A stretch of 64,000 bases of DNA from Streptomyces sp. Y2F8-2 (GTDB lineage Bacteria; Actinomycetota; Actinomycetes; Streptomycetales; Streptomycetaceae). The stretch spans positions 248,001 through 312,000 of the forward strand of contig NZ_BNGS01000009.1 of NCBI RefSeq assembly GCF_014905555.1, given 5' to 3'. This document shows positions 58,912 to 64,000 of the stretch, one piece after another (positions within the stretch are counted from its first letter, which is position 1; each line of letters starts with the position of its first letter). The notes beneath the pieces are model-generated. The model worked only from the letters and a program-made list of their open reading frames with translations, was not told the origin of the DNA and ran no database searches. The position numbers were made by a program, and so were the translations under genes.

Positions 58912-61350
58912 TCAGCCACGAAGCCGGGACATGGTCGGGTCGAACAGGGGCTCCTCGGCGACGACCGCCTCGACGCGCCGGTCGAAGTAGCCGATGTGGA
59001 CCGTGGTGCCGGGGGTGGCGAGCTCGGCAGGCAGCCAGGCGTAGGCGATGCCCTTGCCGATCGTGTAGCCGTAGGCGGCGCTGGTGACGTAGCCGACGGC
59101 GCGGTCGCCGTCGTACACCGGCTCCTTGCCCATGACGACCGACTGCGGGTCGTCGATGGTGAGACAGGTCAGCTTCCGCCGTACGTCCGCCTTGCGGCGC
59201 TCCAGAGCGGCCTTGCCGATGAAGTCGCCCTTGTCGAGCTTGACGGCGAAGCCGACGCCGGCCTCGTAGGGGTCGTGCTCGTAGGTCATGTCGGTGCCGA
59301 AGGAGCGGTAGCCCTTCTCCAGGCGCAGGCTGTTGAAGGCGCCGCGGCCGGCGACGATGCCACCCAGGGGTTCCGCCGCCGCCCACAGGGTGTCCCACAG
59401 CTTCTGGCCCAGGTCGGCGGTGGTGTACAGCTCCCAGCCCAGCTCGCCGACGTAACTCAGGCGCATGGCGGTGACGGGGACGGAGCCGATGTGGGCGCGC
59501 TTGGCGCGGAAGTACTTCAGGCCGTCGGCCGAGAAGTCCTCGTCGGTGAGGGGCTGGAGCACCTTGCGCGCCAGCGGGCCCCACAGGCCGATGCAGCAGG
59601 TGCCGGCGGTGATGTCGCGGACCTGGACCGTGCCGTCGGCGGGGAGGTGGCGGGTGAACCAGTCGAGGTCCAGGTTGCCGTTGGCACCGACCTGGAAGAG
59701 GTCGCGGGCCAGGCGGGCGACGGTGATGTCGCTGCGGATGCCGCCGTCGTGGTCCAACAGCAGGGTGTACGTCACCGAGCCGACGGACTTGGCGACCTTG
59801 CCGGTGACGAGGCCCTCCAGGAAGTCGGCGGCACCCGGGCCGCTCACCTCCAGGCGCTTGAGGGCCGTCATGTCGTACAGGGCGACGGTCTCTCGGGTGA
59901 CCTGGGCCTCGGCGCCGACGATGGGCGACCAGTACCGCGCGGCCCAGTCGTTGGGCGTCGGGATGGAGCGGCCTTCGACCAGATGCGCGTTGGACTCGTA
60001 CCACTGAGGGCGCTCCCAGCCGTTCGCCTCCAGGAAGAACGCGCCGTGTTCCCGCTGGCGGGCGTAGAAGGGGCTGGTGCGGATCGGGCGCGGCTCACCC
60101 GAAGGCTGGAGGGGGTGGAGGATGTCGTAGACCTCGACGAAGTTCTGGCAGTCCCGGGCCAGGACGTACTCCGGGGAGAGCTGGTGCGGCTCGAAGCGGT
60201 TGACGTCGCACTCGTGCAGGTCGAAGGAGGAGCAGTAACCGTCGACCAGCCATTCGGCGACGGCCCGGCCGACGCCCGCGGAGTGGGTGACCCACACGGC
60301 CTCGGCGACCCAGAAGCCCTTGACGTCCTGGGACTCGCCGAGGAGCGGGTAGCCGTCGGTGGTGAAGGAGAACAGGCCGTTGATGCCCTCCTCGACCTTG
60401 GCCTCGCGGGTCGCGGGGAGCAGGGACCGGGTCTCGGTCCAGGCGTCCTCGAAGTCCTCCTCGGTGAACTTCAGGACCGAGGGCATCTGCTCGGCCTGGT
60501 CCACGGAGAGGATGTCGTCGGCGGAGACGGGCATGGGGCGGTGGCCGTAGTAACCGATGCCGATGCCGTCGAAGCGGTCGCGGTAGTAGAGGTCGGCGTC
60601 CTGGTGGCGCAGGATCGGGCGGACCGCTTCCTCGGTCTGGCCGGCGAGGGCGGGAATCGGGCCGGTCCAGGCGAGCTGGTGGGCGAGCGGGGTGAGCGGC
60701 AGGTTCATCCCGACCATGCGGGCGATCTTCGGGCCCCAGATGCCGGCGCAGCACACGACGATGTCGGCGGGGATCTCACCCTGGTCGGTCAGCACGCCGG
60801 TCACCCGGCCCTCGCTCTGCCGCACGTCGAGGACTTCGTGGCGGGCGAGGAAGCGGACGCCGCGTTCGGTGGCCCGGCGGATCTGCGCCTCGACGGCGAG
60901 GACGGCCTTGGCGAGGCCGTCGGTGGGGACCAGGAGACCGCCGAGGACCTTGTCGCGGTCGACCAGCGGGTGCTGCTCCACGCACTCGTCGGCGGTCAGC
61001 AGGCGCGCCTCGATTCCCCAGGCGGTGATCCAGCCGTGACGGCGGTGGAGTTCGGCGAGGCGCTCGGGCGTCGTCGCCACTTCCAGGCCGCCGACCTGGA
61101 GGAAGCAGGGCTTGCCGTCGACGTCCAGGGAGCAGAACTTCTCGACCGTGTAGCGGGCCAGCTCCGTCATGGTCTTGGAGGGGTTCGTCTGGAAGACGAG
61201 GCCCGGGGCGTGCGAGGAGGATCCCCCGGTGGCCGGGAGGGGGCCCTGGTCGACCACGGTCACCTCGGTCCAGCCGCGTGCGGAGATCTCGTCGGCGAGG
61301 GCCGCTCCCACGACGCCCGCTCCGATGATGACCACTCGGGGTCCCGCCAT
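58912..61350 (-). CDS. Dimethylglycine oxidase
   Basis: A protein of 812 aa, first gene of the operon. The N-terminal DAO-type domain starts VVIIGAGVVGAALADEISARGWTEVTVVDQGPLPATGGSSSHAPGLVFQ, where the His of SSSHAPG fits the covalent flavin attachment of dimethylglycine oxidase. The C-terminal half is a GcvT-type folate-binding module (VALYDMTALKRLEVSGPGAADFLEGLVTGK, LSYVGELGWELYTTADLGQKLWDTL, GAFNSLRLEKGYRSFGTDMTYEHDPYEAGVGFAVKLDKGDFIGKAAL). Length matches the Arthrobacter enzyme class. It turns N,N-dimethylglycine into sarcosine, with methylene-tetrahydrofolate and H2O2. Confidence 0.9.
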   Translation of the reverse strand: MAGPRVVIIGAGVVGAALADEISARGWTEVTVVDQGPLPATGGSSSHAPGLVFQTNPSKTMTELARYTVEKFCSLDVDGKPCFLQVGGLEVATTPERLAELHRRHGWITAWGIEARLLTADECVEQHPLVDRDKVLGGLLVPTDGLAKAVLAVEAQIRRATERGVRFLARHEVLDVRQSEGRVTGVLTDQGEIPADIVVCCAGIWGPKIARMVGMNLPLTPLAHQLAWTGPIPALAGQTEEAVRPILRHQDADLYYRDRFDGIGIGYYGHRPMPVSADDILSVDQAEQMPSVLKFTEEDFEDAWTETRSLLPATREAKVEEGINGLFSFTTDGYPLLGESQDVKGFWVAEAVWVTHSAGVGRAVAEWLVDGYCSSFDLHECDVNRFEPHQLSPEYVLARDCQNFVEVYDILHPLQPSGEPRPIRTSPFYARQREHGAFFLEANGWERPQWYESNAHLVEGRSIPTPNDWAARYWSPIVGAEAQVTRETVALYDMTALKRLEVSGPGAADFLEGLVTGKVAKSVGSVTYTLLLDHDGGIRSDITVARLARDLFQVGANGNLDLDWFTRHLPADGTVQVRDITAGTCCIGLWGPLARKVLQPLTDEDFSADGLKYFRAKRAHIGSVPVTAMRLSYVGELGWELYTTADLGQKLWDTLWAAAEPLGGIVAGRGAFNSLRLEKGYRSFGTDMTYEHDPYEAGVGFAVKLDKGDFIGKAALERRKADVRRKLTCLTIDDPQSVVMGKEPVYDGDRAVGYVTSAAYGYTIGKGIAYAWLPAELATPGTTVHIGYFDRRVEAVVAEEPLFDPTMSRLRG

Positions 61351-61388
61351 CGCCCAACCTCCGAACTTGAAACCGGTTCAGTTGCTGT

Positions 61389-61448
61389 CTGCGCAACTCG
61401 ATTCAGGCTGCGCAACTCAATGTGCCTGTCGCCGAGGAGGGGTGTCAA
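61389..61448 (-). promoter_or_regulatory. Promoter of the dimethylglycine operon with direct repeats
   Basis: Minus strand: TTGACA (61448-61443), 18 nt, CACATT (61424-61419). Just downstream are two direct copies of GAGTTGCGCAG (plus-strand CTGCGCAACTC at 61389-61399 and 61408-61418, 19 bp apart), placed where a bound regulator would block or control transcription. Confidence 0.55.
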
Positions 61449-61489
61449 GGGGTGCGTGACGTCGGAAAACAGCCCGAAACACGGCAATG

Positions 61490-61529
61490 CCCGGCGGGCG
61501 GTGCGCACCTGAACGCACCGCCCGCCGGG
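61490..61529 (-). terminator. Terminator after the betaine-type ABC transporter operon
   Basis: A perfect 16-bp stem (CCCGGCGGGCGGTGCG and complement) with an 8-nt loop, 28 nt beyond the substrate-binding protein stop. Confidence 0.85.
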
Positions 61530-61557
61530 CGTGTTCGACCTGCTCGTCCGGGCTCGG

Positions 61558-62523
61558 CTACTTCAGCCAGGCCTCGACCTTGTCGCGGTTGGCGTCGACC
61601 CACTTCTTGGCCGCCGCGTCGTCCGACATCTTGTCCACCGCGATGTACTTGGCCACGGTGTTCTGGTCGTCGTTGGTCCAGTTGAAGTTCTTCACCAGGT
61701 TGTACGCGGGGCCGGCGGACTTCGCGAAGCTCGCGCTGACGATCTTGTCCAGGTTGTAGACGGGATAGTCGCACGCCACCTTGGCCGCGTCGGCGTCACA
61801 GCCCGTCTTGTACGCCGGCAGGTTGACCTTGACCAGCGGCACCTCGGACATGAACCACTGCGGCTCGTAGAAGTAGCCGATCATCCACTGCTTGTTCTTC
61901 TCGGCGGTCCGGAACGCCTGGATGAGCGCGGTCTCGCTGCCCGCGTACACCACCTTGAAGTTCAGGTTCAGGTTCTTCACCAGCGCCGCGTCGTTGGTGA
62001 CGTAGGACGGGTCGCCGTCGAGCAGCTGGCCCTTGCCGCCCGACTCGGAGGTCTTGAACTTGTCGGCGTACTTGTTGAGGTTCTTCCAGTCGGTGATGTC
62101 CGGGTGGGCCTTGGCCAGCCACGGCGGCACGAACCAGCCGATGACGCCCTTGTTGCCCGTCTGCCCGGCATCGACGGCCGTCTTCTGCTCGGTGATGTAC
62201 TTCTTCTTCAGGTCGTCGTGGCCCCAGTTCTCCAGGACGGCGTCGACCTCGCCGGTCCCGAAGCCCTGCCAGGCGATCTCCTCCTTCAGGTCCTTCTTGT
62301 GGACCGTACAGCCGAGGTCGTGCTGCGCGACGTACGCGACGACCGCCGCGTCCGCCTCGTAGCCCACCCACGGGTTGACGGCCAGGTTGAACGTGCCGCA
62401 CTTGCCGCCGGAGGACTTCGAGCCCGCGGAGGAGCTGTCGCCGACCTTCGCCCCTGCGCACGCCGTGAGGGTGAGGCCGAGGACGGCCAGGCCGGCCGCG
62501 CCGGCTCGCCAGTGTCTTGCCAT
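61558..62523 (-). CDS. Glycine betaine/proline-type ABC transporter substrate-binding lipoprotein
   Basis: A protein of 321 aa. Lipoprotein signal ending LTLTACAGA. OpuAC-type fold: FNLAVNPWVGYEADAAVVAYVAQHDLGC, EIAWQGFGTGEVDAVLENWGHDD, GVIGWFVPPWLAKAHPDI and YFYEPQWFMSEVPLVKVNLP. Aromatic residues in these stretches could form the cation-pi cage for quaternary amines. It lies 13 nt after the permease gene and upstream of dimethylglycine catabolism, so betaine or dimethylglycine is the likely ligand. Confidence 0.9.
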   Translation of the reverse strand: MARHWRAGAAGLAVLGLTLTACAGAKVGDSSSAGSKSSGGKCGTFNLAVNPWVGYEADAAVVAYVAQHDLGCTVHKKDLKEEIAWQGFGTGEVDAVLENWGHDDLKKKYITEQKTAVDAGQTGNKGVIGWFVPPWLAKAHPDITDWKNLNKYADKFKTSESGGKGQLLDGDPSYVTNDAALVKNLNLNFKVVYAGSETALIQAFRTAEKNKQWMIGYFYEPQWFMSEVPLVKVNLPAYKTGCDADAAKVACDYPVYNLDKIVSASFAKSAGPAYNLVKNFNWTNDDQNTVAKYIAVDKMSDDAAAKKWVDANRDKVEAWLK

Positions 62524-62536
62524 GGTGTCGTGCTCC

Positions 62537-64000
62537 TTATGCCCTGGTGCGTCGCGCCGCAGCCTGAGTGATCCGGTCGAACATGACTCCGAGCAGTACG
62601 ATGGCGAGCCCCGCCGCCAGCCCCTTGCCGTACAGCTCTCCCTGCGAGAATCCGGCCACGACGTCGTAGCCGAGGGCGCCGGCCCCTACCAGGCCGCCCA
62701 CCACAACCATCGACAGCACGTAGATCAGCCCCTGGTTGGTCGCGAGAGTCAGGGCGCTGCGTGCCATCGGCAGCTGAACCTTGGTGATGATCTGCCAGGT
62801 GTTGCACCCGGCCGAGGTGGCCGCCTCCACCGTGGACTCGGACACGCTCCGCACACCGTCCGCGATGATCTTGATGGCGACGGGCGCCGCGTACACGACG
62901 GCCGCGACGATCGCGGTGAAGCGGGTGGCGCCGAAGAGGGCAAGGAACGGCACGAGATAGACGAACGGCGGCATCACCTGTGCGGCGTCCAGGGTGGGCC
63001 GCACCAGCCGGTCCACGAGCAGGCTGCGTCCCATCCACACGCCGAAGGCGACACCGAGCAGCATGACCAGCACCGTGGCCACGGCGGTCGAGGCGAGGGT
63101 CGTCATGCTGTCCGACCACAGGCCCGTGCCGACGAGCAGCCCGACGCACACGGCGGCCGTCACTCCGGCGCGCCAGCCGCCGAGCACCGCGCCGAGCGCG
63201 ACCAGGGTGACGCCGACGAGCCACCACGGGGAGTCGGTCAGCAGCGCCTGGAACGGGTTGAGCAGGCCGTTGGTGATGATGTCCCGAAGTGCGTTGGTCA
63301 GGCCCGAGAGATGGTCCTGCAGCCAGGTGGTCGTGGTGTCGGCCGCGCTCGCGATGTGACTGCCGGTGCTGCCGTTGCCGGGGAACTCGGCCGCCCAGAC
63401 GTAGGTGTGGGACAGATGGACCAGGACCGCGGCCGTGATCCCGCCGGCCACCAGCAGCGGCCGGCGCCACTTGAGGAACCGGCCGCCCGTGCGGCGGGCC
63501 GCCTCGGTGCGTGCGGCAGCGGCCGTGGTGACCCGGTCCAGGACGATGGCCATGACGACGATGGCGAGGCCGGCGTTGAAGGCGGTCCCGACGTCGAGCG
63601 ACTGCAGGGCCTGGACGACGGTCTTGCCGAGCCCGGGCGCGTCGATCAGGGCGGCGATGGTCACCATGGCCAGGGCGGCCATGATGGTCTGGTTGACGCC
63701 CATGACCACGGTGCGCTTGGACATCGGCAGCAGCACTTTGAGCAGTTGCTGCGACCGCGTCGTGCCGAGCGAGTCCGCCGCCTCGACGGTGGTCTCGGGC
63801 ACGGAGCGGATGGCGTGCGCGGTGATGCGGATGGCGGGCGGTGCCGCGTAGATCACCGTGGTGATCACGGCGGACGCCCCGCCGATGAGGAAGATCAGGG
63901 TCAGCGGGGCGAGGTAGACGAAGGTCGGCATCGTCTGCATGAAGTCCAGGAAGGGCGTCATGATCCGGTTGAACCGGTCGGAGAGACCGGCCCACACGCC
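62537..64000 (-). CDS. Betaine-type ABC transporter permease with two fused permease units (5' end outside window)
   Basis: At least 487 codons, N-terminus beyond the right edge. Two similar BPD_transp_1 units are fused in one chain. Each has a P(T/P)FVYLxP segment, IYAAP(P/V)AI, and the AADSLGTTRSQQLLKVLLPMSKRTVVMGVNQTIM or AATSAGCNTWQIITKVQLPMARSALTLATNQGLIY loop that contacts the ATPase. Such tandem ProW/OpuAB-like permeases occur in actinobacterial betaine transporters. The ATPase gene presumably lies just outside. Confidence 0.88.
   Translation of the reverse strand, partial: GVWAGLSDRFNRIMTPFLDFMQTMPTFVYLAPLTLIFLIGGASAVITTVIYAAPPAIRITAHAIRSVPETTVEAADSLGTTRSQQLLKVLLPMSKRTVVMGVNQTIMAALAMVTIAALIDAPGLGKTVVQALQSLDVGTAFNAGLAIVVMAIVLDRVTTAAAARTEAARRTGGRFLKWRRPLLVAGGITAAVLVHLSHTYVWAAEFPGNGSTGSHIASAADTTTTWLQDHLSGLTNALRDIITNGLLNPFQALLTDSPWWLVGVTLVALGAVLGGWRAGVTAAVCVGLLVGTGLWSDSMTTLASTAVATVLVMLLGVAFGVWMGRSLLVDRLVRPTLDAAQVMPPFVYLVPFLALFGATRFTAIVAAVVYAAPVAIKIIADGVRSVSESTVEAATSAGCNTWQIITKVQLPMARSALTLATNQGLIYVLSMVVVGGLVGAGALGYDVVAGFSQGELYGKGLAAGLAIVLLGVMFDRITQAAARRTRA

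Noticed and set aside
58777..61512. A 911-codon plus-strand frame.
   Set aside because: Antisense shadow of dimethylglycine oxidase; no recognisable motif and no ribosome binding site.

Overview
This is 64 kb of a high-GC actinobacterial chromosome, almost certainly Streptomyces. The signs are extreme GC at third codon positions, many GTG starts, an RppA-P450-cupin pigment cluster, MurT/GatD, STAS-ANTAR and PASTA/Ser-Thr-kinase proteins, and GC-rich intergenic repeats typical of the genus. It reads as ordinary chromosome with several catabolic modules. I see no prophage, insertion sequence, CRISPR array or conjugative element.

Left part (1-15 kb): a truncated secreted ricin-lectin protein, a RibD/DHFR-like reductase, tRNA-Pro(GGG), then a hydroxyquinol-type aromatic degradation operon (FAD monooxygenase, hydroxyquinol 1,2-dioxygenase, maleylacetate reductase). 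A divergent GAF/AAA/Fis-type regulator sits beside it. An identical 17-bp palindrome lies in the divergent promoter and again upstream of a YceI-family gene, which defines a small regulon. A secreted phosphodiester glycosidase-like protein, a small membrane protein, and an operon of two acyl-CoA dehydrogenases plus a quinone-oxidoreductase-like enzyme follow.

Middle (15-34 kb): an XRE-cupin regulator with a clear leaderless promoter, ATP-dependent DNA ligase, Nudix hydrolase, succinate-semialdehyde dehydrogenase, a TenA-like protein, and the rppA/P450/cupin cluster for tetrahydroxynaphthalene pigments. Then come an acyl-CoA dehydrogenase with a divergent TetR regulator, peptide deformylase, murT-gatD, pfkA, a CtaG-like protein, and a set made of a DUF6777/PASTA lipoprotein, a membrane Ser/Thr kinase and a small membrane protein.

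Right part (34-64 kb): an MFS exporter divergent from an unusual HxlR-peroxiredoxin fusion regulator. Next is a four-gene LytTR/DUF485/solute-symporter/LytS operon, then an Lrp regulator with a dimethylargininase-like hydrolase and ornithine aminotransferase. These are followed by a large FAD/Fe-S oxidoreductase, an epimerase, a small leaderless winged-helix regulator and a STAS-ANTAR protein. The last 14 kb form a leftward methyl-amine module: betaine-type ABC uptake, dimethylglycine oxidase, FolD, GlyA, heterotetrameric sarcosine oxidase and L-serine dehydratase. Together these can take dimethylglycine through sarcosine, glycine and serine to pyruvate while recycling one-carbon units on folate.

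The most notable observations are the HxlR-PrxQ fusion with its own operator, the in-frame fusion of soxD to soxA through a repeat element, the paired palindromic operators of the aromatic regulon, and several leaderless promoters with operators built into them.
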